64,000 nt of DNA from Atopsyche davidsoni. Its lineage: Eukaryota; Arthropoda; Insecta; Trichoptera; Hydrobiosidae. The stretch lies in NCBI GenBank assembly GCA_022113835.1, contig JAILWY010000009.1:17956001-18020000 (forward strand), read 5' to 3'. The notes under the pieces were generated by a model. It had not been told where the DNA came from and did not search any database. It was given only the letters and a program-made list of their open reading frames with translations. Positions 1-13,575 of the stretch are shown here, in pieces; position 1 is the first letter of the stretch, and each line of letters starts with the position of its first letter. The position numbers and the translations under genes were made by a program.

Positions 1-2160
1 CCCGGCACTAGAACTGGAACTAAAGATCATCAAAAAATTAATGCTGCATAACACAAAAGATCCAAGTTTTTTTTAATGTTGTGTATTTATTGGAAGTATT
101 ATTATTTGTCTGTCTATTTCATTTTATGTCAATATTATTTGTAGAGAAGTTCCCGTGGCTCCATCATTCGGTTTTCTCTGTGGACGGAAGCGAGGGGTCT
201 CTCTGACGTCACCAGTCACTCCCGGATTTCCGGTTCAAGCTGGCTCTGTTTCATATAGTGAAACTTTTATTATTCAAAAATACTATAAATTTACAGAAAT
301 TATTACTACAAATGAAAATGTGCTTAATAAAAACATTTTTATCGAAAAATATATTTTTTAACATTATAAATTTTGGAAATATTACTTCTAGTTTACATAT
401 AACTTAATTTTATAAACTCCACAGCTTTTTCAGATTTATTGTAGATATTTGCAAAATTTTGTCTGTTTTTATCGACATTTTTTGAGGAATTTTTGCTATG
501 AGTAAATTATGTTTATATTTACGAATATTCAAGATAGCTTTCTACCAGTTTTCTTTTCTTAGAGACATTTTTTTTACGTGCGCATTTTTACTACAAGAAG
601 TAATATACATAAAGATTATTAGGTTTCATATAATACAATTTAGGGATAAAAAATAAAATTTATTGATATCTTGTATCTGGGCCATAGTAATTTACTGGCT
701 TAAATCTAATCATTATATTGAGCTTAATCTTTATATTGATACTATTGCTTGGTGGTTAGAAATCATAGTTACATATTTATTATAAATAAAATTGTAAATT
801 AAATATTGAGGTAAGTTTGTTGTTTCTTTTAAATAAATGGAGAGCATTTAATGGTTCCTATAATTTTTTTATCAAAACGAAGGATTTCAAAGAAATGTTT
901 TATAAAATTGATACTCGATAAAACAAAATTGGTGTGAAGTAATGTCAACTCTAGAAATATTATGCCTTATTGTAATTCTCCCAAGGGTAAGTCAAAAGTT
1001 TTTCATTATTTTTCAAATAAAACCGTTACTTCCAAGCCAATAAATCTATACATTAAGAAAACGTATATATATATATATATATATTTTAAAGTTCACGTTT
1101 TTCAACATTATTTTTATTGAATAGTGATACAGATTTTATCTTCATTTCTTTTCTTGAAACTTCTTTTTGTATCTTTAAATACAGTGATTTTATGTTTATA
1201 AATAAGTATTAAATACACAATTCAATTATATGATTATAAAAAAAGTGTTTTTTAAATCTTTATTATAGTATATAAACTCATTAAAGTGGTGATTTTTTTT
1301 TGTATATTAACTTGATAGTCTTAATATTAAATAGACATTTTTAAAATAGTATACTAGTTTTATTTTGTTAAGTTTTAAAGTAGAAAAATAGGATCAAACG
1401 TTTAAAAAACTGTTTAGTTACAAATGGTCTGACATGGTGCAAAGTCTGTCGTATGTTTAATAGAAGATCATTGTTTCTGTTGGGAACTTTCTCTGGAAAG
1501 ATAAAAAAATTAACGCCGCAAAAGTTTGGAAACTCGTTTTTGTTAATTCAAAAGCATAATTTGGAAGTTCCAGAAAGGAGTTTTGCCGTTCGCAGCATTC
1601 GACTGCAGATAATTGCGACATTCTGTCGTCGCTTGTGTCGGTGACTTCGTCAGGGGGTGTCAGGGTTGAAAACATCTAATGAAATTTGCTTAAAAATATT
1701 TAATTTAGGAAAAACAGCTGTGTTTATTAATAAAATTTGTACCAGCACATACGTTGTTAATACAAAACAAAATTAATGACGTAACATCGGTTTAGGATTC
1801 ATCAGTATAACCGTAAGCAGAGATTTCCAGTTCCTGACTTGATAGAATAATACCTAGGTGCGTTGTTAATCTCAAGTTAAGTTCGGTTCAGTTCAAGATG
1901 TTTTGAATTGTATTTAGTGTTTCTTCCAATCATAAATATTCAATCAATCAATGTTTACTTTTTGGCTTAAATTAATTTTTGACAACTCATTTTAAATACT
2001 CCTTAAAAATTGGATCCAGCTTAAAAATCTCGCTGACCATGTTAACAAATTTAAAAAAATATATATTTACTATCACATTACTAAATAATTATTTTGAGAC
2101 TTCATTTTTATCAGCGACATTCAAATATCCAAAAAAATATATTTTAAAGACACTTATTTA
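1..2160. other. AT-rich non-coding sequence with two GC-richer islands
   Basis: I see no gene here. Islands at about 140-255 and 1550-1670 stand out from the AT-rich background. The first holds a perfect TGACGTCA (204-211), the CREB/ATF palindrome. A short (TA)n run lies near 1063-1084. Open frames of 60-72 codons have no recognisable domain and no splice context. Confidence 0.4.
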
Positions 2161-2427
2161 AGAAGATAGTTTTTATATACCCTGGCAGGGGCGCCCTGGC
2201 TGCGCTGCACTGCACTGTGTTTCTTTTTCAAAAGCCAAAGTTTCAAATTCCAAATGGAAAGTTTGTGCTTTTACATAAAAACCTTGGAAACATTTGCAAA
2301 TAAAAAAAAAAAACCTCGTGTAGAAAATGTATGAAATTGTTTTAAATCTTTCCCTCCATTTAAAACTGAACATTTTTTCACTCTGAAATATTTAACAATA
2401 AATTCAGATATATTATTTTATATTAAA

Positions 2428-2530
2428 AACTTGAGTGATTTTACATACAGTAGAAAAAATCCCTCAAGTGTTTTATTCAAAATATTAAAATGGAATTCAA
2501 CCAAGTACTCTTTGTCAAAAATATTGATTT
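2428..2530. repeat. Deleted copy of the palindromic hammerhead-like repeat
   Basis: It begins with ACTTGAGTGATTTTAC and runs directly into CCCTCAAGTGTTTTATT, then AAAATGGAATTC and ACTCTTTGTCAAAAATATTG. These are the outer parts of both arms of the palindrome seen complete at 16949-17123. The central GCCAAC hairpin and GAAAC core are missing, so this copy lost its middle. Confidence 0.7.
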
Positions 2531-2879
2531 ATAAGTTCTATAAGTTCTAAGTTCTTTATAAGTTTATAAATATTAATAAGTTCAGACTTATACTTAGTAA
2601 AACCTAAATATTTAAACTCACTAGCGGAGAAAAATTATTCTTATTTTAGCCTATGCAGAATCGTTTGAATTGTCTATGAATAGTCAAACTTTTTATGTGT
2701 CATCTTGTATACTGTTTGATAACACACAAACAAGCCTTGAACTCCAAAACTTTTGCATTACAAAATGTTTATGTATTGTCAATTCTTTATTTTAAATAAT
2801 TCAACTGTGACTTGATTATAAACTTTCAACGAGATATTCCTTTAGAACCCTGTATCGCCCATGTTTCATTATGAACCTA

Positions 2880-3060
2880 AAGCTCAGATGTACACAATCT
2901 CAAAAGTACACTCTGTCCGTAGCTCGCAACACAATACCCAGCACTTGGCTCGAACAAAGGCCTCCGGGTTCCTAAGCAAACAGTCGGCCACTAGGCTGAT
3001 TATTCGACGGAGACGGTGTTAGCCGTGCCTAGGTGGATCCCTCGCACCCAACGTAAATAG
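2880..3060 (-). repeat. tRNA-derived SINE head (relic)
   Basis: On the minus strand, CAGCCTAGTGGCC resembles a polymerase III A box. It is followed about 35 nt later by GAACCCGGAGGCCTTTGTTC and then GAGCC, close to the GATCCGGAGGTC...GTTCGAATCC arrangement of many insect tRNA-derived SINEs. No 7-bp acceptor stem is visible, so I read it as a SINE and not a working tRNA gene. Neither end nor target duplications could be defined by eye. Confidence 0.5.
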
Positions 3061-3165
3061 ACATTTCCTACACACTTTACAAAGTTAATTGGATTTGTTA
3101 CATCTTCAAACTCATTGAACGTGTATGTATGAATTTAATTACTAAAAAAGATTATTGTTAACTAT

Positions 3166-3245
3166 TTGATAAAATTTTGATTGAAAATGTCAACATAGAA
3201 GGTTGGCGAAACTAAATTAAAGGTGTGGAAAATATCTTAAAAATA
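3166..3245 (+). repeat. Diverged copy of the palindromic hammerhead-like repeat
   Basis: TGTCAACATAGAAGGTTGGC, GAAAC and then GTGTGGAAAATATC match, with several changes, the right arm of the repeat (GCCAAC loop GTTGGC, GAAAC, ATGTGGAAAATCAC). The GGTCACAAATAAA part is badly eroded. This looks like an old copy. Confidence 0.55.
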
Positions 3246-3249
3246 TCTA

Positions 3250-6200
3250 TTTCTGCTATATATAGATCTGCATCTGAGATTCCTCGAGCTAAGAATTAAT
3301 TTGCAATTATATCAAATACAACACTTTGTGTCGGCTCACATTATAATTTATTATTTTTACTACAAACAGATCTTACTTAAGTATCTGACATACCAATTAA
3401 TCCAAGATCTAAGAATTTATGTTCACATATTAATCACTAATCTTACACTTCAGGTGCATCCTGAAACAATCTGTCTCGTTTGAATATATACAGATAATTT
3501 ACCGCGTATTTATACAAGCGAAACCATCAATCAAATAATATTTAACTATTGGTTTCGTCTATATAAATACGTTTTATCTTTGGAGAGAAAACTTATTCGT
3601 ATTAATAATATTAAGATCTCATCTAGAGTTTATAATATTCAAATTAATACAGATACCGACCGATACTTGTTATTTCGACTCTCCGGTCGTGAATTAATTT
3701 TGAGAGACATTCAAACAATATTCATATCATGTAGATTTTTAAACAGGGCGTTATGTTTCAACAGTCTCTGGATGCCATTAATTTAGTTTGGTTAATACTA
3801 AAACAACTCAATTATTATACTGATGGAAACAAAATGGATAATATTTTTCGTGGAATTAAATACATATTTGATCTTTTCGATATACCTTTGCTATCAAAGT
3901 GGATGCATGGTAAACTCGGTTTCAGAAATTGCATTAAAGAAAATTTGTCAAAACTATATGAATTCTGATACTTTTTAAAGTGAATAAGGTAGATGTATAC
4001 TTTTACCAAACTATAATATGAAATACCATTTAAAGAAATAACTGTGGTATTAACACAAAATAAGCGTAAATATTGAATGACAGATTGCACATAAAGAATA
4101 TCGAATATTCTCCACTGGCGACATTCTTCTCAATAAGCGAAAATCTTTTGTAATATTTTCTTCTCAGTTAGAGAAGAAAAGAACAAATTGTCAACACAAC
4201 AGTAGGCGGCGCTAATAACAGAAGCACTGGAGGCATAACGGTGTCCATGTGCCTTATTGGAAAAGTTCAGGAGACTTGTCGAGATAAAAGCGAAGGTGAC
4301 CGACTCACACTTTCTCACTTGGAAGCACCGATAATTTTTGCAGATTATATATATAAATTTAATAAAAACCTATATTACGATTTTTATTTGTTTTTTAAAT
4401 ATAATAAAGCAGTGACGGGTCACATTGTCAACCAGAGAATAGTGTTTATATGCGGCATCTCTGCGACGTTGTTCGAGCAACAGTGGGACTCTTCCACCGG
4501 AAGTCGACGTTTAGCTTTCAGGTGCTACGAAGTCTTTTATCTACTCGTGCTCCTGATTTTTTTGCAATCTGAAAACAACCTTTAATACAAAGCCTCGGGC
4601 GCGGCTGAGGATTAGCCAGATAACAACACCACGCACAGACTTGAAGGCATCTGCCAATCTTTATAAATTGAATCACTACAAATTATTCATATTTTTGTGG
4701 GTACGATTTTTTATTTCAACTTTTCTTTTTGTTGCTTCTTAATACATACTTTAAAAAATCAAACTATTTTTTAGATAAAACCAGCACAAATTTAAGATAA
4801 AATTAAAATTAAAAATTGATTATTGATACTGTGCTCTTTTAAATACCAACATCTATGAAGACGAGTTCTATACTCTTTAAAAATAAATTTACTTTAAAAA
4901 TAAATAGTCCAGTTATATCAAATATGTTTCTACAAATATTTTTATCTAAGCAAAATGAGAGATCGTCTATTACTGGAAATGTTTTTAATGTTCATTTAAC
5001 CAATTCTATAATTTTTTAACTGAAATATTATTTATCAACTAAAAGCATAGCAAATTGCTTATATCACCTACACAGCTTTAAACAAATAATATTTATAATA
5101 ATCTTCATATCATATACTACATTGTCACATGAGAATAGTAATATAATGCGCTATTTCAATAAAACCAATTCCCAAAATTTCAATCCTCTTTCATTTTATT
5201 CACTCAAATTAATGTGTCGGTTTTCTCTCTAAAACAAAGAATTTATATTAATCAAAAATTAATAACTTGAAAATGTTTCATAAAATTCTAGTGAGTTCAA
5301 TGTGGTTGAATTCAAATTGCAATAGCAATAACGCGGTATATTGTTTGCTGATAATGGTGATTGAATTTCCAGGTGTTAGTTTTATTAAAATAGCGAATAT
5401 TCCTCTTTGTTTTTGTTCAGTTTATTGAGCAATTAATGAGAAAGTTAATTACACAATAACGCTTGGTTTGGGTTTAAACCGCTCGCTCGAATTTTGTTTG
5501 ATAGATGACAATGGGAACATTATGTATCACGGTTAACTTCGTTTATTAATATGGGTATAGTGTGAGTATTTTTATTTTTTCTAGTATATATATGAAGAGT
5601 TAACATTATTTATATCAAGGTGAATAAAACTAAAAATAATAATAACAGTAGAAAACACTTATAAATTGTATTGACAAAAATTAAACTGTACATTTCACAA
5701 AACAAAAACGAAGTTTTTTGAATACTCGTGAAGAAATAAACTTTTTAATAGTTTTGAGAGTTTTTCAATTTTTTTGCCTTGCTCAACAACAAATTGATAT
5801 AATTTTATTACTTAAGCCAACTATTCAACGCAAGCATAATTTGAAATTTAATCAGGAGCATACTATTTCTTCGCGGGCTTTTACGAGATTACTATCAACA
5901 AACAACTGTCAAGTGAGTAATTAATTAGATCTCACTTGTATAGAGCCAAAAGCTTCTTCGCGAAAGCTTTCTGTGTATAAAGCTCAAACACTTAAGCTTC
6001 TCAAAACTGCGTAGAGATCGAGATTCTAAGACCAGGACAAAGAAATCCCCGGAATTAACCATCCTCGCTGCCTCATATGTAGGGTGAGCATCCGTCAACA
6101 AGAAGTTGTACTGATTACAAAAAATAAATATATATATATATATCAAAATGCAGCATTTCCTCGTAATCACGAAGACCTTTACACATAAGCAGAACTAGAG

Positions 6201-9050
6201 ATTTTTATTTTTTTTTTACTTCGTGTACAATTTTTCTTAATATCAAAGTTTTACTACCATTTCACTGTTTTCGATAAACAATTGTAATAAAACACATTTT
6301 TGAATTTGATAAATTACTTAATCACTACAAATCTTTTGTTTTATTCTTTTCAAAACAATTCAAATTCATTTTAAGTTTATTTACTGTTGTTTTCACTATT
6401 TATTGGCGTGATTAGTTTCACCAATATGCTTAGTTGAGTTGGTTCGTCTGAGTCAGATTGGAGCTAAATGCCAGTCATTTTGGCGTTATTAGTCACGTAA
6501 AGAATACAAAGTTGATACACTAAATATATATATATATATATTATAATTGTATCCCACCAGGAGCCTTCTGACAACAATATTCAATATATGAACAATTGTA
6601 AAAGTACATTTTTAGAGTCATCGTGGTATCCCTACCAGCGTGCCAAAGCTCCTTAGGCGACAAAAAAACTTTCCACGGATTTCGGTAAGCGTAATCAGCA
6701 GCCGTTTTTGTGAACACTTGACAGTAAAAAAGAGCGATGCTCCCGATGCCGGGAATACGTCTCACTGATCCTTTATTTGTGAAGAAATTACGTAAGTTCC
6801 CTCGGCGAAAACAAATTATTCGGGAGTATAAATATTTGTTAGTCGCCCGTGCAAAAAGTCCGACTCGCCTCTGAACTGGATCCACTTGTGTTTTTGATGG
6901 GATCGCCGGTTTTTTATTTGAATATAAGAAATATCGCACCTCTTTAGGTACACTGGAGGCTCGTTTTGCTCAACACTTTGAAGGAACGTGATAAATTTCT
7001 AGTCCTATACAAACAAAATAATTAAAGTATCCCAAATACAACGATGTAATTAAAAAATAAAAAGAGTGTGCCACATTTTTATATAATATTTAAAATTGCA
7101 AAAATATATTTATTTTAAGTTTACTGTGACTTAATTCTGTGTGTGCATCGTCAGTATACGTCTGACTTTGACGACGACGTCGACAGAGGAGGCCCGTTGT
7201 TTTTATTGCCATAGATTATGTGAAATGTTTTTGCAACCACACAATCAAGTGTTAAATTAATTTAGAACAATTATTTTTAAAAAAAAATTATACAATCAAA
7301 AAAACGTTTTGATAATTTGAATTATTTTTTCATAGGTTCAAATTTCAAACGACCATTGAACCCAGTATTATTTTTTATTTTTCATTTATAATTTTTACAA
7401 TGTTTCTTTTGTGTTTATTTCGTACATTCTTAGCCGAATTGACAAAAAAAAATATTTATTAAGTAAATATTTTTTTATCTGCTATTTTTTAGATTTAAAA
7501 TGAAAAACTCGATTTCATTTATTTTGAATTCCGTAAATAAATATAGTAATTAATCAAAATAATATTTATAAGATTTTAAGTAACTAGGAGAAAGGTTTAT
7601 TTAAAACAGTATTTTATGCAGTCAATGATATCGCCTTAATCAGATTCGCATGTCGTGTATAGAACATTTACACTTAGGGGGTTGTGTAGTTTGGCTCATA
7701 GAGTTCAAGAAACACTCTCCAAACTTCAAGAAAGACTTTTATATTTCAGAGAACTCAATTTAAAGGTCAACAGAGTTCAGTTGAGTTAATACACCGAGGC
7801 AGAAGTACAACAAAAGAGTCAATCGCTGTATGCCCTGCCCGCTCTCCTCCACCTCGGCTCTGTGTCTGTGTCCGGCCAGTTGATGCGATTCTTCCTTCAA
7901 CTGAGTCCATTGCCTGGTAATTCGTTCAACTATTTGATTCGATCTCCGGGTGCTTTCATGCCTCGTGCAGACTCGTCAATTCAAACCAATAAAAGAGAAT
8001 TCTTTCCATAGAACTTAAAAATATTAAAAATAGCTATGCCACTTTTATTCGCATTCCATTCAGATCTTTTTAAAATAATTTATATCTACATTCTACAAAT
8101 TATTAATATACTTAGATGATCCTGAAATTTCTCGGGTTTCGTGCTGGGTAGTGGTTTTTGTCTAGAGGCATTTCGGTCCCAGTACTTGAATCTTTTTATG
8201 GATTCGTTGTGAAGACCAGGCAAACAAAATCCGTCAAAGAGAAATCTCTTCAAAGTACGTAAAAGGAATATAGCAATAATAGCCAATCAACTTCTTTACT
8301 TAAAACATAATTTAGCTTTATAGGCATTGCATACATTTTTTTTATTATTAAAAATAATAAATATCTACATAGCATAAATTATAAATCAATTAAGTGATCC
8401 TGGAATTTAAGGACTTTTGTCTCCCAATATAGTCCCAGTACTGGAACCGAAACATAAGAAGACAAAAAGTATGATGAAGTAAAATATATCAGGAGAATTT
8501 AAGACGCAACCCTTGAGTTATTGTCAAAACATTTATTAAAGTCTAGGGGTATTTTTTTGCCATTTTAAGTTTAATGGTAATTTTATATCCCCGCACGTAA
8601 CTATTCTTTGTTATGAAAGCCATAATTATACTGTAAAATTTAAATGCATGGGTTTGAGCAGTCATTACTAATAACTAGTATACATGCATGTGTATCCATT
8701 GTTTAATTATACATTTATTCTAAATTAGTTATTTGCTCTGAATCTTCAACTGCCATTTTTATTTGGCTAACCCACATACAAATAAGTCCTTGTAGAATCG
8801 GCAAATGCGTGTTGCGTACATTCTCATGAATTCATTATTAGTAAATCTGAAATAGTATTGTTTCAATTAAATTATATGTCTTAAAGACGTAATATTTATT
8901 TAGATACTCATGCTTAATTTAACGACAATGTGTACATTACAATTTTTAAATAATTTGTTTCTTGTTTTCAAATTATCTAAATATTTGAAACAATCCAAAG
9001 GTGAACATCTTTAAAATGTATTTAGCAATATTCAAAACGAATACTTGAAT
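3250..9050. other. AT-rich non-coding block with four GC-richer islands
   Basis: No gene can be supported. GC-richer islands lie at about 4090-4620, 6545-6990, 7140-7195 and 7620-8000. The longest open frame here (132 codons, minus, 6541-6939) lies inside an island, has no recognisable motif and no convincing splice signals. (TA)n runs occur near 6126-6142 and 6524-6541. Confidence 0.35.
8080..8450. repeat. Degenerate direct repeat pair about 290 bp apart
   Basis: Two stretches, about 8080-8195 and 8360-8450, share the ordered words ATATCTACAT, GATCCTGAAATTT (GATCCTGGAATTT in the second), TTTTGTCT and GTCCCAGTACT. They look like two old copies of one unidentified interspersed or tandem repeat. 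Confidence 0.4.
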
Positions 9051-9059
9051 TGTTAATAC

Positions 9060-9480
9060 GCACAGGGGAAACACCACGAGCAGGTTTTGCGTTTTGTGTA
9101 GAAAATTAGCGAAGCCCAATTCATATAATTAAACCGGTTTGAGAGCAGGATTATCTTCTTCTAAATTTACGTTTTAAAAAAGAAAAACTCCGACAGGAAG
9201 CATCCCCCGAGTCCTAATTCGGTATCAGTTAATTACGGATATTACCTTATTATTACAGGGTGTGTTTTGTTTGCCGATTGCCTTGCCACAAATTAGATGT
9301 AATCTCGAGGCGATCGATTAGGGGTACAGCGAGGCCGCTACCCTCGTCACGGAGCACTCCGATACTATCGCGTTTCAGTGCTTTTGTTGGAAGTAAGCCC
9401 TCTTGTAGAGCGCTTTAAGGCTTCGATTTGTTGGCAAATCGATAAGCTTGATTTTATTCAATAAGCGGCATTATCACTCG
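9060..9480. promoter_or_regulatory. GC-richer island, candidate enhancer
   Basis: It contains several TAATTA and ATCGATTA homeodomain-like words (for example around 9226 and 9311) and a GC-rich core at 9310-9370. No open frame crosses it. Its regulatory nature is inferred only from base composition and motif density. Confidence 0.25.
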
Positions 9481-10744
9481 CTGATTGATAATTAACAAAT
9501 TTTTCAATGGTTAACGAGTAATACAAAAATCTTCTACTTCAGTATTCGAGCTACGAGAAACTTTTGTTCGTGAATTTCCTTTAACGCTATTTACTTTTTT
9601 GTTGAGATCGTGTTTTTGTGTACAAAATACTACTTTATTTACGATAGATTGTATCTCAAAAAACGCCAGCACTATCTCATAGTTAAATACAGTAATCTGT
9701 TAAAGAAAATATTAATTTCTGATATATCAATGGGTATTTTTGTAAGCATCATGTCTCTCAAAAGACTGCTATTAATTAATGGTCGTAAAATTAACTTTAA
9801 TTGTTTTAAATAATTAAAACTGACTGGTGGAAATGACTGGTGGACAGAGGGACTTTCCTTTTTAATATTTATTTTTTTACACCTGCTCAAAAAGTTTAAG
9901 TTCCCCAAATTTAAATGATGCTTAGCTATTTAACTCGACCGCTAAATTTTACTAAAAAAAAAATATTTAAAATCGTCAAAAATCTATCATAAAACTGTAA
10001 AAATAATAATTTTTAAGTGAAATTTTTTATTTATGATGACGTTCTATCATTTAACAAAAACGCCATACCATGGCCATTTACCATGAGTGTTAATATTTGT
10101 ATTCTTTTATCATTTAAACATGATATAAAAGTTATTTAGAGAAGAATATTAAGTTAGTAATTATGCTACGCCCATTGGAAAATAATGTTTAGTTTTACGA
10201 AGGGTTGCGTAAAAAAAAATTAATCTGTTTGATATCTTGTTTGAGTTCATAGCTGTCAATGGGTTTTTTTGTTATTCCACGCACAGAAAAGCTTAGAAAA
10301 GAAAAAAAACAGCTGAGAAAACAATCAAACCACTTTGATAACTACGCGAAGTTACGAGGATGTTATCACGAATTCTGAAATACTACAAATCCTGAAATAG
10401 TATGGCTACACCGTGTTCAGAATATTGGCAGAAAGCTCTTCTCAAATAAAATCATAATCCATAAAATAACAATGAGACTGTGACAATAGAGTGATAATCT
10501 AATAATTATATTAAACAATTATAATTTTAATACGCTTTGTGCAACTTCCACAAAAAACATTATTGACAGGTAAATTTAAAATTTTTTAAAAAAACATTAA
10601 ATAGTTTAGAAATCTTCCTTCTCAAACGGATATACTCCTTTTCTAAAAAATAGTTTAATTTTAAATTTATTCGGTTAAAGTATGCTCGATTACATAAAGA
10701 ATTCTTATTAAAATTAAGCTCAGATTAACCATACAAAACAGCGA

Positions 10745-10965
10745 TTAAAACAGATATCTAAGGGTCGAATGTTTATGGGGCGGGCTGGCTGGAGGCACTG
10801 CCGACCGACGGTCCCGAATAGCCTGCCCTATCGGCGGATATCCGGTGGATATCTTACCAGTTTGTGGTTATATTTGGAGGATATTTACGATCTTTGTGAT
10901 ATTAAACTTTCAAAGGAATATATCAATAGTCAATTCACTAGTTGTTCGGGTAGGGTATGAATAGG
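10745..10965. promoter_or_regulatory. GC-richer island with GATATC palindromes
   Basis: Sharp GC-rich block at 10775-10855, with GGATATCCGGTGGATATC at 10836-10853, a partial palindrome. A 63-codon frame here has no recognisable content. Confidence 0.22.
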
Positions 10966-11499
10966 TTGATTTATGAAGGGTCTTTGAGATAATTTAGTTT
11001 TTATAGCTTTTGAACGTCTTAATACACGTTCTTAATTAATTGAGTTTCCGTTTATTCTAAAAATATTTTTTTAAATTAATATACAATATCAAAAAAATAT
11101 TATTTAGAATATTTATAATATAAGGTTTATACTATTTAAAACATGACTTTGGTTATCATAATTATCTGTAATATAACTTTAATTGTATCTACAATTATAA
11201 AGTTGAGTTTAGCAACAGTGATTATTTCTGTTCATATAAAAGTATCTGGTTTGCAGTATTTTCAGGTATTTGATTTATACACAAAGAAAGGTCCTTAAGT
11301 GTACGTTTAGATACATACATACTCAGTAAAATATATATAAATATTTTTACACACACATATTCATTTTCGGGTTCCTTTCATCAGAGGAGGTTTGCATTTA
11401 CATATGATAAGACAGTGTTCATAAGTAACACAAATTTAAAATAGGCTATCCATATATATACAAAAGTTCATATATATAACGAAAAATCACCATCTTGAA

Positions 11500-11785
11500 A
11501 CGCATTCTGTAGGCTTACCTTGCAAATTTTCAAACAAACGATTACACGTGTTCCTCTGAAACGCAGAGCTGGCGATTTCTCGGCACAAAACTCAATTCAC
11601 TTCGCGGGCCCGAACGGATCACACGTATTACTCCACAGTGAGATCCCTCTCGGAATAAAAAAATTCCACCCTGCAACAATATTTTTTCGCAGAAAAGCCA
11701 TTTGCCTTGTCGGAGCAGAGGCGGTTCGTAAGCTCTGGCCGAGGCGCTCTCGGAATCACTACAATGTGGGTCAGAATAAATAATT
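11500..11785. promoter_or_regulatory. GC-richer island, candidate regulatory element
   Basis: The word CTCTCGGAAT occurs twice, at 11647-11656 and 11747-11756. The 87-codon open frame across it is not recognisable and has no splice context. Confidence 0.22.
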
Positions 11786-12439
11786 CATTAACATACAACA
11801 ACCTTCCCTTTCTATAACTTCAATATCATTTTATAAGATAAATATGTGTTATAACCAAAGAAAAAACTCCATATTATTCTGCTTGCAGTAGTTTCAGAAA
11901 CATTAACCTACTCGCAGTACAGTTTATGAGATTTTTTTATGTGAACTATAATTTGTATTATAATTAATTTAAATGTGTTTATTTAATAAACAAAAACGTA
12001 ACAAAGGATTTCCATTTTTTTATTAATGGTATACAATTTTTGTGATGATTCAAAAAAATGCAGAAAATTCTTCTGACCGTTTCGTCGTTTTTAAAGCCAA
12101 AACTGTATTCGGTCCGTTCACTTATGTCTATCTGGGTTTTTTTTAAATAACAAGTATTCAAGATGTGATTTTTTTAAAAATGCACTATTTTTAATCCCCT
12201 CAAATTGATAAATGACTATATTTGCAAATATAGGATAAATTAAGTATTTATAATTTATATTTGAAATCCACGTCAGGTAACATTGTAATTGCACTTTAAA
12301 GAATATCATTGATATACTTTGAAAGTTTCAAATAAAAATGACAATAAATTTAAAAAATATATTTTTTTAAAAATAAATTAATTTTAGTCTCATATTCAAC
12401 TACGAGAAAAGTGTTAAATTTATTTGATTTTATCCTATC

Positions 12440-12780
12440 GCCAGTGTTCTAACACCTTCACGACTATCGCGGCTCGGTACCTACTCAATGGGTAGAATAT
12501 CGAGCCGGAAAAATCAGCCATATGTGCGATCAAATTCCACCAATGACATGAAAATTAATAAATTACTTAAATATTATTGTTTATTTATAATGAATTTTTC
12601 TCAAAAACTTACGAATATTTTTACTCGCGTAACCCAAGTCGGCTCTGCAAAAGGATTTTTTCTGTAAGCCATTTGAAAGGCAGCATCACCCGCGGCGGCT
12701 CACCTTTCCGCGGCGTCCCTGTTGCTTATATGGTATTCCAGGGGCGGATCGGGCGCCACGCAACACCCTTCTGATTAAAT
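12440..12780. promoter_or_regulatory. GC-richer island with a two-level hairpin
   Basis: GGCTCG (12471-12476) pairs with CGAGCC (12501-12506). Between them CTAC (12481-12484) pairs with GTAG (12492-12495), giving a nested stem. A second GC-rich part at 12680-12765 includes CCGCGGCGG and CCGCGGCG. Function is unknown. Confidence 0.25.
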
Positions 12781-13134
12781 AATTGGTTTATCAATTTATA
12801 CAACGACCCCGGGAAATCATTATCAATTTTTTATGACTAACACCATGTGTTTTCTTAAAAATATGATTTTTGCAACCGAAAAAGGTAATTAATAATTCTT
12901 TACTTGTAACATTGAAACTATGAAAAAACAGTGACTAAATTATGTATTTACTTTTGTCAAAAAAATATTTTTTTTTTTTTTTAAATATTTTTGTAAAAAG
13001 TTCTAAAAGAGTTCGTAATAAACATATTATTAAAAATATTGAATAAATAACCCCAAAAATTGTACGTTTATTTTTGAAATCAATAAGTTATATAAAAAAA
13101 ACTCTTTAATTAGTTGTGCTGCCGAAATTCGTAT

Positions 13135-13215
13135 TCCGAACCTACATCTCCAAGCTTACATGGCCGGTGTACTGACCCTTATACTAACTAGTCACCTCTG
13201 TTAATCGAGAATTTT
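13135..13215 (-). repeat. tRNA-derived SINE head (relic)
   Basis: On the minus strand it reads TGACTAGTTAGTATAAG (A-box-like), then CCGGCCATGTAAGCTTGGAG, then ATGTAGGTTCGGAATACG (B-box-like GGTTCGNAT). The order and the CCGGYCATGTAAGYTTG block match the plus-strand copy at 43275-43395, so the two belong to one family. Confidence 0.55.
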
Positions 13216-13384
13216 TAACAATCATAATCTACACACGAACTTGATAGACGTTCAATCACAAAAAGGACATATATATATATTTATATATATAGTATAAAAT
13301 AATGTTTTATTAATTTATTTTAAAACTTATTAATATGATATGTAATATAATGCCTCGTTTTATTTATTTGTGCAGTGCCTCCAA

Positions 13385-13575
13385 TTTTAATGAAAATTCA
13401 CACAAAATAAAAAGATACAGCCCGCCGGGCAGGTGCGTATAGCGCGCAGATAGAAACACTCACAGCCAGGTTGAAAATATGCGAGGCAAATGAAATGAAA
13501 ACAGCGTAATTGGAGCACCACGCGTAGGGGAGGCTTCCATGGGTCGTATCTAGAGCCTTTCAGGGTATTCTCATT
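13385..13575. promoter_or_regulatory. GC-richer island, candidate enhancer
   Basis: It carries the palindrome-like GCCCGCCGGGC followed directly by an E-box CAGGTG (13430-13435). No coding potential is seen. Confidence 0.22.

Noticed and set aside
2930..3015. Functional tRNA gene
   Set aside because: A- and B-box-like words are present, but no acceptor stem or clean cloverleaf could be drawn. A SINE head is more likely.
6541..6939. 132-codon minus-strand open frame
   Set aside because: No recognisable family or motif; it fills a GC-richer island where long chance frames are expected.
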